Part shown: in pieces, positions 24,721 to 33,405 of the stretch
Layout of the letters: each line of letters starts with the position of its first letter
How positions within the stretch are numbered: position 1 is the first letter of the stretch
Assembly (NCBI GenBank): GCA_938046735.1
Contig: CALIXF010000009.1
Span: 186,001 to 250,000 of the forward strand
Reading direction: 5' to 3'
Source of the DNA: an uncultured Candidatus Saccharibacteria bacterium
GTDB lineage: Bacteria > Patescibacteriota > Saccharimonadia > Saccharimonadales > Saccharimonadaceae
DNA length: 64,000 bases
Program-made: the position numbers and the translations under genes
Notes under the pieces: model-generated
Seen by the model: only the letters and a program-made list of their open reading frames with translations
Told to the model about the DNA's origin: nothing
Database searches by the model: none

Positions 24721-27700
24721 CTAGAAGTCTTCGTCTTGAACAATTTTAAAATCACCAAAACTTTCTTCCGTTACGGACTTAATGTCTTGTAATTTACGAA
24801 CACCAGTACCAACCGGAATCTTGCGACCAATAATTACATTCTCTTTAAGACCATGTAACTTGTCGACGCGACCATTAATTGCAGCATTAATAAGTACGCG
24901 GGTTGTATCCTGGAAGGATGCTGCTGAGAGGAAAGAATCTGACCAGATAGAAACCTTAGTAATACCAAGTAAGAGTTGAGTGTATTCAGCTGGAGTACGT
25001 CCAGTGGCTAAACATTCACGGTTAGCTTCTTCGACTGCATTGACTGATGTGATATCGCCAGCGACAAAGTTGGTATCACCTGATTCTTCAATCATGACAC
25101 GGCTAAACATTTGACGGACAATAACTTCAAGATGTTTTGCAGAAACATCGTTACCATTTGCAGCATAAACTGCCATAATATCATTCATGATATAACGAGC
25201 AGTTGCTTCAATGCCCTTATATTTCAATTGATCTTGGAGATTTAATGAGCCAGTAGTGAGGCGATCACCAGCCTGAACGGTGTCGTTGCTTTTAACAAGC
25301 ATTTCAGCTTCGTTTGGAATTTCAACGCGAACAGGACCACTGGCACCTTCGGTAATAAGTACGGCGTGATCAACAATTTGAGCATTACCATCAAATGGCG
25401 CAATGATTGGCTCCATTCCCTTTGCCTTGGCTGCAATTACATCTCCAGTTTTGACAGAAGCCCCATCTTTGATCATGATTTTACGATCTTCACTGATCTC
25501 GATACGCTCAGTCTTGCCAGAGGATGGAGTAATTTGAACGATGAAATGGTTACCGTCTTCCCAGACTTCGCAGAGACCAGCAATTGGTGCGATCCAAGCT
25601 TGACCTTTTGGATTCCTTGCCTCAAGAAGCTCTTCTACACGAGGAAGGCCACGAGAGATAGCACCAGAACCGGCAACGCCAGAAGAGTGTTTAGTATCGA
25701 GAGTAAGCTGAGTACCTAGTTCACCAAGTGATTGAGCTGCAATGACACCAACAGGCTGATTTGGTTCTACTAGCTTCCTGGTGGCCATGTCAACACCGTA
25801 GGCTTTTTGTGGAATGCCATTAACGGACTTAGTCGTAAGAACTGATTGAATGCGTACTGAATCAATACTATCGTCAGCAGCAATTTGTTCAGCGACATCG
25901 CGAGTAATTAACTGGTCATTTTCTAAATAACCTGGGATTGGTGCTGCGGTGTAGCGACCAGTAATACGTTGGACAAATTCAATACCAGTTTGTGTAGTTT
26001 CTGCTTTAAAGACTTCAAAGCCTGGATCTTCCGCTTCTTCCTCGGTAGTAAAGACATCTTGAGCAACATCAACAAGACGACGAGTAAGATAGCCGGAGTC
26101 GGCAGTACGTAGAGCAGTAGAAACCTGACCCTGACGTGCACCTCGAGTAGCAATGAAGGACTCAAGTGTGTTAAGACCATCTTTATAACTTGATTTGACT
26201 GGAAGCTCAATTTCGCGGTTATTAATATCGACCATGATACCGATAGCTGCAGAAGCAAGTTTGATACCAGAAACAGAACCACGAGCGCCTGAGTTGGTCA
26301 TAACGGCAATATCTGTATCCATTGATGATAGTTTTTGTTTAAGGAAACTGGAAATTTCACCATCAATTTCACGCCAGTTAGCAATGGTAAGATTATAACG
26401 CTCAGTATCGGTAAGAAGACCTTGCTCGAATTGATCTTGAATGAGAGCAGTTTTAGCATCCCCTTTAGCGATGAAGTCAGCAATTTCAGGATAGGTTGGA
26501 TAATCGTCCTTACAGGTTGAAATAGAGGCAATAGTTTCATATTCGAAAGCTAGATCCTTTAGTTTATCGGCTACCTCGACGGTTACCTTAGAGCCATAAT
26601 CGTTAAAAATGTTAGCCATTACTTTCTTTAGATGTTTTGAAGTCTGAACTCCGTTATCGTATGGATAGTCTTTAGGAAGGATTTCATTAAAAATTACACG
26701 ACCAAGTGTTGTATCGCGGATCTCCTTCTTTGCGAAGACGCGAATTGGAGTTTGAAGAGCAATATCGCCACGATCATAAGCCATTTCGGCTTCGTAAACT
26801 GAACTGAAGGCAAGAGGTTTATCGGCTTCAGTGCCTGGTTTATCGTAGGTAAGATAATAACTACCAAGCACAACATCCTGATAAATAGCAAGGACTGGAG
26901 ATCCATCAGCAGGTTTTAAGAGGTTATTCTGTGCGGTCATCAATTCTTGGGCTTCTTTTTGTGCTTCATCAGAGAGAGGTAAATGAATTGCCATCTGATC
27001 ACCATCGTAGTCGGCATTAAAGCCGGATGCAACTAGTGGGTGAAGTTGAATAGCCATACCATCAATAAGTTTTGGCTGGAAGGCCTGGATGGAGAGACGG
27101 TGAAGAGATGGAGCGCGGTTTAAGAGAACATAACGACCCTTAATAACTTCATCAAGTGCATCCCAAACGATGGATTCGTGGGCTTCGATCATACGAGAGG
27201 CGGCACGAGTATTTGGTGCATACTCATTAAGTAAAAGCCAAGAAATGACAAATGGTTTAAAGAGTTCTAGCGCCATAAGTTTTGGCAGACCACACTCGTT
27301 AAGTTTTAGATCTGGACCAACTACAATGACTGAACGTCCAGAATAGTCAACACGTTTACCGAGAAGATTCTGACGAAAACGACCCTGTTTACCTTTTAAG
27401 AGATCTGAAAGAGATTTGAGCTTGCGACGACCATTTTGTGAACTAGCAAGACGTCCGTGAGAAGCGTTATTGTCGATAAGAGAATCGATGGCTTCTTGTA
27501 ACATGCGCATTTCGTTGTGAACGATAACTTCAGGTGCGTTTAGATCAAGTAACTTTTTAAGTCGGTTATTACGGTTGATTACGCGACGATAAAGATCGTT
27601 GAGGTCGGAAGTTGCGAAACGACCACCAGGGAGAGAGATCATTGGACGAAGATCTGGTGGAATAACTGGAATCACAGTAAGGATGAGGTCGGTTGGCTTA

Positions 27701-28563
27701 ATACCAGCATTTTTCATGCCTTCAAGTACTTTAATGCGTTTGATTAATTTACGCTCCTTTTGTCCTTTTGCTTCAGCAGCCTCGGCAGAAAGATTATCGA
27801 TCATCTGATTGATATCAATTTCATCGAGAATTTTCTTGATTGCGCCAGCACCCATTTCAGCCTCAATGAGATCTTCGTATTCTTCAGGAAGGTTACGGTA
27901 ATCGATTTCGGAAATAACAGCACCTTTCTTAAGACCTTCAAGAATATTTTTGCGAGTGACAAAATCCTTGTCGACTTCTTCGATCTCTTTAGCTTGTTCG
28001 TTAGCTAATTTTTCGGGATTGGCACCAGTTTCTTTGGCAGCTTCAGTATAACGAATTTTAATAGCTTGAAGACTGGCGTCGTGTTGTGCCTTAAGGTCAT
28101 TTAAGGTCTGCTCAATTTCTGCTTCCTTGGCATTGATAATGAGATAAGACGCAAAGTAAACCACTTTCTCAATATTCTTGACGGTCAGGTCAAGGAGAAG
28201 ACTAAGAGCCGATGGCGTACCACGCATAAACCAAATATGGGCAACTGGAGCTGCAAGCTTGATGTGTCCCATGCGCTCACGGCGAGCGATTGATTTGGTA
28301 ACTAAATTTCCTTCTTTATCAACAGCGGCTTCGCGAGAACGAACACCTTTAAGTTTACTGTCGTGTGGATTAATATCTTTTACTGGACCGAAAATACGTT
28401 CACAGAATAAACCGTCACGCTCAGGTTTTTGAGTACGGTAATTAATTGTTTCTGGCTTCAATACTTCGCCATAACTCCAACTCAAGATATCTTCAGCACT
28501 TGCAATACTGAGACGAATTGAGTCAAAGTCACTGGCTGAAATGTAGTTGTCCATCCAAGCCAT
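24721..28563 (-). CDS. rpoC: DNA-directed RNA polymerase subunit beta'
   Basis: Catalytic subunit of RNA polymerase, 1280 residues. The active-site block reads FNADYDGDQMAIHLP, with all three Mg-binding Asp and Tyr where most bacteria have Phe. Clamp (GRFRQNLLGKRVDYSGRS) and bridge helix (FIATRGARQGQVSTALRTAD) are present. Three oddities stand out. The N-terminal zinc site has lost all four Cys (CERIFGPVKD then INPHDSKLKG). The second zinc site is also Cys-free (VLTTKSVNGIPQKAYGVDM). The trigger loop reads GTQLTLDTKHSSGV, where the usual form is GTQLTMRTFH, so the conserved Arg is Asp. The ATG overlaps the rpoB stop (TAATG). Confidence 0.98.
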   Translation of the reverse strand: MAWMDNYISASDFDSIRLSIASAEDILSWSYGEVLKPETINYRTQKPERDGLFCERIFGPVKDINPHDSKLKGVRSREAAVDKEGNLVTKSIARRERMGHIKLAAPVAHIWFMRGTPSALSLLLDLTVKNIEKVVYFASYLIINAKEAEIEQTLNDLKAQHDASLQAIKIRYTEAAKETGANPEKLANEQAKEIEEVDKDFVTRKNILEGLKKGAVISEIDYRNLPEEYEDLIEAEMGAGAIKKILDEIDINQMIDNLSAEAAEAKGQKERKLIKRIKVLEGMKNAGIKPTDLILTVIPVIPPDLRPMISLPGGRFATSDLNDLYRRVINRNNRLKKLLDLNAPEVIVHNEMRMLQEAIDSLIDNNASHGRLASSQNGRRKLKSLSDLLKGKQGRFRQNLLGKRVDYSGRSVIVVGPDLKLNECGLPKLMALELFKPFVISWLLLNEYAPNTRAASRMIEAHESIVWDALDEVIKGRYVLLNRAPSLHRLSIQAFQPKLIDGMAIQLHPLVASGFNADYDGDQMAIHLPLSDEAQKEAQELMTAQNNLLKPADGSPVLAIYQDVVLGSYYLTYDKPGTEADKPLAFSSVYEAEMAYDRGDIALQTPIRVFAKKEIRDTTLGRVIFNEILPKDYPYDNGVQTSKHLKKVMANIFNDYGSKVTVEVADKLKDLAFEYETIASISTCKDDYPTYPEIADFIAKGDAKTALIQDQFEQGLLTDTERYNLTIANWREIDGEISSFLKQKLSSMDTDIAVMTNSGARGSVSGIKLASAAIGIMVDINNREIELPVKSSYKDGLNTLESFIATRGARQGQVSTALRTADSGYLTRRLVDVAQDVFTTEEEAEDPGFEVFKAETTQTGIEFVQRITGRYTAAPIPGYLENDQLITRDVAEQIAADDSIDSVRIQSVLTTKSVNGIPQKAYGVDMATRKLVEPNQPVGVIAAQSLGELGTQLTLDTKHSSGVAGSGAISRGLPRVEELLEARNPKGQAWIAPIAGLCEVWEDGNHFIVQITPSSGKTERIEISEDRKIMIKDGASVKTGDVIAAKAKGMEPIIAPFDGNAQIVDHAVLITEGASGPVRVEIPNEAEMLVKSNDTVQAGDRLTTGSLNLQDQLKYKGIEATARYIMNDIMAVYAANGNDVSAKHLEVIVRQMFSRVMIEESGDTNFVAGDITSVNAVEEANRECLATGRTPAEYTQLLLGITKVSIWSDSFLSAASFQDTTRVLINAAINGRVDKLHGLKENVIIGRKIPVGTGVRKLQDIKSVTEESFGDFKIVQDEDF

Positions 28564-31500
28564 TAGAGCTCCTCTCCGAGATCAATGCTATCATCACTGT
28601 CTCCGTCTTTAATTGTAATTCCTTGACCATCAAGAGATTCTTCAATCTCTTCGTCGGTTAGGTCGATTATGTCATTTTCATCATCATTAATATGTACATT
28701 GTGCTTAGCGTAGATTAGACGATCATCTTGAGATTTTTCAATTTCTCTTGAAGCGTCTTCAATCACACTATCGGCATCTCTTGCCTCACCATTATCTAGA
28801 AGGTCAACTTTAAGACCAAGGCCTTGAAGTTCCTTAACTAAAACATTGAAGCCTTCAGGAAGTTTTGGCCCTTGAATCGGTTCGTGTTTAATAATAGATT
28901 CATAGGCTTTAGCACGACCATAAACATCATCAGATTTAATGGTAAGCATTTCTTGTAAAATACTGGATGCACCATAAGCTTCAAGGGCCCAGACCTCCAT
29001 TTCTCCAAAACGTTGTCCACCATTTTGGGCCTTACCACCAAGTGGCTGTTGAGTAACCATAGTGTAAGGACCGGTAGAACGAGCATGAATTTTATCTTCA
29101 ACCATGTGATGAAGCTTGATCATATGCATGACGCCAACAGAAGTCTTTTCGTTGAATGGTTCACCGGTAAGACCATCAAAGAGTTGGACGCGACCGTTGT
29201 GATCAATGCCTGCTTTTTCTAGTTCTTCTGAGATTACTTCATCAGGAATACCATTGAAAGAAGGAGTTGCGACTTTATAACCAAGAATACGAGCAGCCAT
29301 ACCAATGTGGATCTCGTAAAGCTGACCAAGATTCATACGGGAAGGCACACCCATCGGAGAAAGTACAACGTCAACTGGAGTACCATCGGCCATGAAAGGC
29401 ATATCTTCCACTGGAAGAACGCGAGAAACTACACCTTTATTGCCATAACGTCCGGCCATTTTATCACCGATCTGGATTTTGCGCATTTCAGCCACAAAGA
29501 TCTTGATTTGCATTAAAACACCGGCTTTTAGTTCATGCCCTTGTTCACGAGTGTAGATGCGAACACCAATAACTTTACCGGAAGTGCCACCAGTCATACG
29601 AACTGAAGTGTCGCGAACGTCTTTAGCTTTTTCACCAAAGATAGCGCGAAGTAAGCGCTCTTCTGAACTTAGTTCTTGTTCTCCTTTTGGTGTAATCTTG
29701 CCAACCAGGATGTCGCCAGTAGAAACCTCTGAACCAATGGTAACGATACCGTCTTCGCCCAGATGACGAAGAGCGTGTTCAGAAACGTTTGGAATATCAC
29801 GAGTGACTTGCTCTGGGCCTAGCTTAGTTTCACGGACTTCAACATCGAAGTCTTTAATATTGATTGAAGTTAGAGTATCATCCTCAACAAGTTTGCGGGA
29901 AATAACAATAGCGTCATCCATATTGTAACCACGCCATGGCATGAAGGCGACTAGAAGATTTCTACCTAGGGCAATTTCTCCGTCTTCGATTGAGGCTCCT
30001 TCAATAAGGATGTCGCCGGCTTTAATCTTTTGTCCACGAGTTACCATACAGCGTTGGTTATAACACTGGTCGGAGTTAGTTTGTTCAAAGTGAGCAATTT
30101 TATATTCTTTTGAGGTACCGTTATTGTAATCAACGATAATTGAAACACCATCAGCTTTCTTCACTACACCATCCATCTCGGCGGTGATAAGCTGTGAAGT
30201 GTATTTTGCAATATCGGCTTCGACACCGGTACCGACGGTCGGAGCGGTATTTTTAAGAAGTGGGACTGCTTGTTTCTGCATAGCACAACCCATAAGTGCA
30301 CGGTCAACACGGTTTTTCTCAACAAACGGAATAAGTGAAGCAGAAGCACCAAGAATTTCCTTGTGAGCAGCATCGACGTGAGTTACTCGAGAAGATTCGA
30401 CCTGGGCTGGTTGGCCATTAATACGAGCAGAAACGCGCTCATCAACAAAGCTACCATCAGGATTTAGTTTTGCGGAAGTATCAGCAATAACCATGTCCTT
30501 TTCAAGACTGGCATCAACATAGACCACTTCGTCGGTAACCTTGCCGTCTTTGACGACACGATATGGAGCTTCAATGAAGCCATATTCATTAATACGGGCG
30601 TAAGTTGCGAGGTTAAGTACGAGACCGACGTTGGCACCTTCTGGGGTTTCAACAGTACAGATACGACCATAATGGGTAGGGTGAGTATCACGTACGTCAA
30701 AGCCTGCGCGTTCACGAGTAAGACCACCAGGCCCCATTGAACTTAGACGACGTTTATGTGAAAGCTCAGAAAATGGATTGTATGAGTCCATAAGTTGTGA
30801 TAACTGAGAACTGCTGAAAAATTCTTTAACTGCAGCCACAACTGGACGTGAATTTAGAAGTTGGGAAGGAGTAACTTCTTCGGGGTTTGCCATTGACATA
30901 CGGTCTAGAATATTACGCTGTAAGCGAAGCATACCGAGGCGGAATTGACGTTGAATTAATTCACCAACCATTTTTACGCGACGATTAGCAAGAGAATCGA
31001 TGTCGTCAGCTGGTTCTTGAGTATTGTTGAGACGAATTATTTCACGAATAATGGCGATAACGTCTTCCATTTGGAGGGTACGATGAGTACTATCGTTTGG
31101 CGTATCAAAACCCAGACGTTGGTTGATTTTAAAACGACCAACACGAGAGTAATCGTAACGTTTGTAGTCAAAGAATGTACGCTCAACCATAGAGCGAGCA
31201 TTTTCAACAGTTGCGAGATCACCTGGACGTAGACGACGGTAGACTTCAAGAAGAGCTGCAGCCTGACTAGTGGTCGGATCTTTATCAATGGTACTATCAA
31301 TGTAGTTAATTGGGCCATTATCGACGTCAGCAAATAATTCTTTTAGTTCAGAGTTTTTTGTCACACCAAGCGCACGCAAGAAAGTAGTTACTGGAATTTT
31401 GCGTCGACGATCAATCTTGACATTGATTGAACCATTAGTGGCGGTTTCAAACTCAAGCCATGCACCACGGCCTGGGATAACCTTAGCACCGTAGAATTTT

Positions 31501-31955
31501 TTACCGTTGTAGCTATCAGCAGTAAAAAAGACACCGGCTGAGCGGATTAGCTGAGAGACGATGACGCGTTCAGTGCCATTAATAATAAAAGTTGCGCGAT
31601 CAGTCATCCATGGATAGTCACCAAAATAGATGTTCTGTTCTTTGATTTCGCCGGTAACTTTATTAGTAAGTTCGGCTTTAACATGAAGTGGGGCTTCGTA
31701 GGTCTCAAGATTATATTTAGCTTCTTCAACAGTACGTTTTGGAGCCTTAAACTCATAATCTTTGAATCTTAGGGATAATTTCTGGCCAGTGTAGTCATCG
31801 ATTGGATTCAACTCCGTGAAGACTTCGCGAAGACCGGATTTTATAAATTCTTCCCAGGAGTCTTTCTGATGTGCAGTAAGATCAGGGATTTCAAGATGAT
31901 CGCCGTCGGTAAAAAAGACACGCTTATCACCTGTACTGATATTTTTAGTACTCAC
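28563..31955 (-). CDS. rpoB: DNA-directed RNA polymerase subunit beta
   Basis: Second catalytic subunit, 1130 residues. The rifampicin region reads SSQLSQLMDSYNPFSELSHK, then RRLSSMGPGGLTRERAGF. Asp516, His526 and Ser531 (E. coli numbering) are kept, while 514 is Leu, 517 Ser and 518 Tyr. GGKAQNGGQRFGEMEVWALE and GRYGNKGVVSRV are typical. The C-terminus has an acidic tail. No rplJ, rplL, rplA or rplK lies upstream; rpoBC forms its own two-gene unit with a leader of about 115 bases. Confidence 0.98.
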   Translation of the reverse strand: MSTKNISTGDKRVFFTDGDHLEIPDLTAHQKDSWEEFIKSGLREVFTELNPIDDYTGQKLSLRFKDYEFKAPKRTVEEAKYNLETYEAPLHVKAELTNKVTGEIKEQNIYFGDYPWMTDRATFIINGTERVIVSQLIRSAGVFFTADSYNGKKFYGAKVIPGRGAWLEFETATNGSINVKIDRRRKIPVTTFLRALGVTKNSELKELFADVDNGPINYIDSTIDKDPTTSQAAALLEVYRRLRPGDLATVENARSMVERTFFDYKRYDYSRVGRFKINQRLGFDTPNDSTHRTLQMEDVIAIIREIIRLNNTQEPADDIDSLANRRVKMVGELIQRQFRLGMLRLQRNILDRMSMANPEEVTPSQLLNSRPVVAAVKEFFSSSQLSQLMDSYNPFSELSHKRRLSSMGPGGLTRERAGFDVRDTHPTHYGRICTVETPEGANVGLVLNLATYARINEYGFIEAPYRVVKDGKVTDEVVYVDASLEKDMVIADTSAKLNPDGSFVDERVSARINGQPAQVESSRVTHVDAAHKEILGASASLIPFVEKNRVDRALMGCAMQKQAVPLLKNTAPTVGTGVEADIAKYTSQLITAEMDGVVKKADGVSIIVDYNNGTSKEYKIAHFEQTNSDQCYNQRCMVTRGQKIKAGDILIEGASIEDGEIALGRNLLVAFMPWRGYNMDDAIVISRKLVEDDTLTSINIKDFDVEVRETKLGPEQVTRDIPNVSEHALRHLGEDGIVTIGSEVSTGDILVGKITPKGEQELSSEERLLRAIFGEKAKDVRDTSVRMTGGTSGKVIGVRIYTREQGHELKAGVLMQIKIFVAEMRKIQIGDKMAGRYGNKGVVSRVLPVEDMPFMADGTPVDVVLSPMGVPSRMNLGQLYEIHIGMAARILGYKVATPSFNGIPDEVISEELEKAGIDHNGRVQLFDGLTGEPFNEKTSVGVMHMIKLHHMVEDKIHARSTGPYTMVTQQPLGGKAQNGGQRFGEMEVWALEAYGASSILQEMLTIKSDDVYGRAKAYESIIKHEPIQGPKLPEGFNVLVKELQGLGLKVDLLDNGEARDADSVIEDASREIEKSQDDRLIYAKHNVHINDDENDIIDLTDEEIEESLDGQGITIKDGDSDDSIDLGEEL

Positions 31956-32070
31956 GTTTTCCTCTATATTAGTGTTAATAATCTTTAGCGCCGAAGATTA
32001 CTGTCTACTAATGACACCTCAGCTCGCCAGACTAAGACACCCTCGCTATTAGAAGACACACTACTTCTTG
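31956..32070 (-). promoter_or_regulatory. 5' leader of rpoBC
   Basis: About 115 untranslated bases with a 7-bp hairpin (TAATCTT/AAGATTA) near the start codon and three copies of a GTGTC-containing phrase. It shares an AGACTAAGA block and a nearby GACAC (plus-strand view) with the rplC leader. Possible autoregulatory RNA; unproven. Confidence 0.4.
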
Positions 32071-32077
32071 TGGTTCA

Positions 32078-32105
32078 TTTTACGATATTTTGCTAGATTT
32101 TTCAA
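32078..32105 (-). promoter_or_regulatory. promoter of rpoBC
   Basis: Minus strand -35 TTGAAA (32100-32105), 16-bp spacer, -10 TAAAAT (32078-32083). Confidence 0.7.
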
Positions 32106-32120
32106 GAGTAATTTGATGTT

Positions 32121-32148
32121 TTGACAATACAAGATATCATGTTATAAT
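32121..32148 (+). promoter_or_regulatory. promoter of ADP-ribosylglycohydrolase-like gene
   Basis: Consensus -35 TTGACA (32121-32126), 16-bp spacer, extended -10 TGT-TATAAT (-10 at 32143-32148). One of the best-matching promoters in the window. Confidence 0.85.
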
Positions 32149-32195
32149 ATTGTAGTCCATAGTATATTTAAAATATAAGAAAAAGGGGGTTTCCT

Positions 32196-33164
32196 ATGGA
32201 GGAACTTAGAAAATTCAACTATCAAGATCAAGTTATAGGTGCTTTGATTGGAAATGCGATTGGTGATGCTTTGGGGTTGCCTATTGATTTCTCTAAGAGA
32301 AAAGACCTAAAAGTGAATCCAGTACTTGAGATGCAGGGATTTGGCTCGTATTTAGCTATAGCTGGTACCTGGTCGATGAATACGTCGATGAGTATCGCAT
32401 TAATGGAATCGGTGCAAGAATGTAAAACAATTATCACTTCGGATATTATGCATAAATTATCGAAGTGGTTGTATTTTGCAGAATATACCGCTAATCGTGA
32501 GATCGTAAATGTTAATACTACGGTTAACTTTGCAGTCAAAAAGTTTAAGAGGGGTGTTGACCCGCAAGATTGCGGTGATAACTTTGATTTTATTGGCGAT
32601 AACGGAGCGCTGGCAAGGATTATGCCGATTGCGCTATTATGCCATGAATATGATATTAATGGCAAGAAGAGATATGATCTAGTGTCCAAAGTAACGAAGC
32701 TTACTCATGCCACCGAAAAATGTATAATGGCGAACCTAGTTTTTGTGAACTATGTTTGTTATTTGATGGGTGGCTATTACCCAATAATAGCATTGCAGAA
32801 AATACAGCAGGAATGTTACAACTTTTTCTCTAATGCTTGTGTGGAGGCTTTTGATCGCATCTTGATTGGTAACTTAGCAGAAATACCTGAAGATGAGATT
32901 CGCTCCACCAGTATGGTAATTGATACCCTTGAGGCCGCGATATGGAGTTTAGCAACGACACGCAACTTTGAGCAGGCAGTAATTCGTGCCGTAAATCTCG
33001 GTAATGATACTGATACGGTTGGAGCGGTTACAGGGGCGATGGCTGGTGTTTATTATGGGATACAAGCAATTCCAAAACGTTGGCTTAATAAACTCATAAG
33101 AGCCAACGAGCTTGAGGATATTGCAACCAGATTCGCAAAAACCAAGATAATCTTTGATCTTTAA
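32196..33164 (+). CDS. ADP-ribosylglycohydrolase-like protein, altered TDDT motif
   Basis: A 322-residue DraG/ARH-fold protein. It shows the N-terminal ALIGNAIGDALGLP, GDNGALARIMPIALL (matching the family GNG..MR..P block) and the C-terminal metal motif GNDTDTVGAVTGAMAG. ARH enzymes remove ADP-ribose from proteins or nucleic acids using two Mg ions. The N-terminal metal motif, usually TDDT in the context GxWTDDTxM, reads GTWSMNTSMS here, losing both Asp. It may therefore be inactive, use another chemistry, or bind ADP-ribose only. It is a single-gene plus-strand unit with strong promoter and terminator. Confidence 0.85.
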   Translation: MEELRKFNYQDQVIGALIGNAIGDALGLPIDFSKRKDLKVNPVLEMQGFGSYLAIAGTWSMNTSMSIALMESVQECKTIITSDIMHKLSKWLYFAEYTANREIVNVNTTVNFAVKKFKRGVDPQDCGDNFDFIGDNGALARIMPIALLCHEYDINGKKRYDLVSKVTKLTHATEKCIMANLVFVNYVCYLMGGYYPIIALQKIQQECYNFFSNACVEAFDRILIGNLAEIPEDEIRSTSMVIDTLEAAIWSLATTRNFEQAVIRAVNLGNDTDTVGAVTGAMAGVYYGIQAIPKRWLNKLIRANELEDIATRFAKTKIIFDL

Positions 33165-33170
33165 GTGATT

Positions 33171-33196
33171 CACCTCCAGAAATGGGGGTGTTTTTG
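33171..33196 (+). terminator. intrinsic terminator after ADP-ribosylglycohydrolase-like gene
   Basis: 8-bp stem CACCTCCA/TGGGGGTG (one G-U), GAAA loop, then TTTTT. Confidence 0.88.
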
Positions 33197-33198
33197 AA

Positions 33199-33290
33199 CC
33201 AAAAAACCACCTAATGGTGGGATTTTTGAACATATAAGCTCTCAACTTTATGTAAGCTGACTCGCAGTTAGCTTGGTTCAACTTGAACTA
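33199..33290 (-). ncRNA. candidate structured small RNA, about 92 nt
   Basis: An intergenic transcript predicted from a near-consensus promoter (33296-33324) and an intrinsic terminator, with no open frame of sense. It folds into four back-to-back hairpins with almost no unpaired linker: 33276-33288 (GTTC/GAAC), 33254-33274 (AAGCT..ACT/AGT..AGCTT), 33230-33253 (ACATA-AAG/CTT-A-TATGT, loop TTGAGAG), and the terminator stem 33207-33220 (CCACC/GGTGG, loop ATTA) followed by six T. It does not lead into a minus-strand gene; it converges on the plus-strand gene at 32196-33164. It does not fit tRNA, 4.5S or other small RNAs I know. The loop phrase AAGTTGAGAG recurs in a hairpin of the rpsL leader. 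Confidence 0.6.
33201..33220 (-). terminator. terminator of candidate small RNA
   Basis: Minus strand CCACC-ATTA-GGTGG followed by TTTTTT. Confidence 0.75.
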
Positions 33291-33295
33291 TCCTA

Positions 33296-33324
33296 AGTAT
33301 AAGTGTTTTATGTCGAATAGTCAA
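33296..33324 (-). promoter_or_regulatory. promoter of candidate small RNA
   Basis: Minus strand -35 TTGACT (33319-33324), 17-bp spacer, -10 TATACT (33296-33301). No coding gene follows before the terminator. Confidence 0.72.
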
Positions 33325-33363
33325 GATATTTTTACAAATATATTTATTTTATAATTTTTGCAT

Positions 33364-33390
33364 AAAAAATAGCCTCCACAGGCTATTTTT
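33364..33390 (-). terminator. intrinsic terminator after khpA
   Basis: 8-bp stem AAATAGCC/GGCTATTT, 6-base loop, T run. Confidence 0.88.
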
Positions 33391-33405
33391 AAATCGATAG
33401 ATAAA

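Noticed and set aside
32228..32689. 153-codon minus-strand frame
   Set aside because: Antisense shadow of the glycohydrolase-like gene, which has clear family motifs, a promoter and a ribosome-binding site on the plus strand.
32949..33281. 110-codon minus-strand open frame overlapping the candidate small RNA
   Set aside because: It lies opposite the real plus-strand ADP-ribosylglycohydrolase-like gene, has no ribosome-binding site, crosses two terminator hairpins, and its product resembles nothing.
33199..33290. tRNA-like or riboswitch reading of the structured intergenic element
   Set aside because: No acceptor/T-arm pairing works on either strand despite a GTTCAA phrase and CCACCA, and no minus-strand gene lies downstream for a riboswitch to control.
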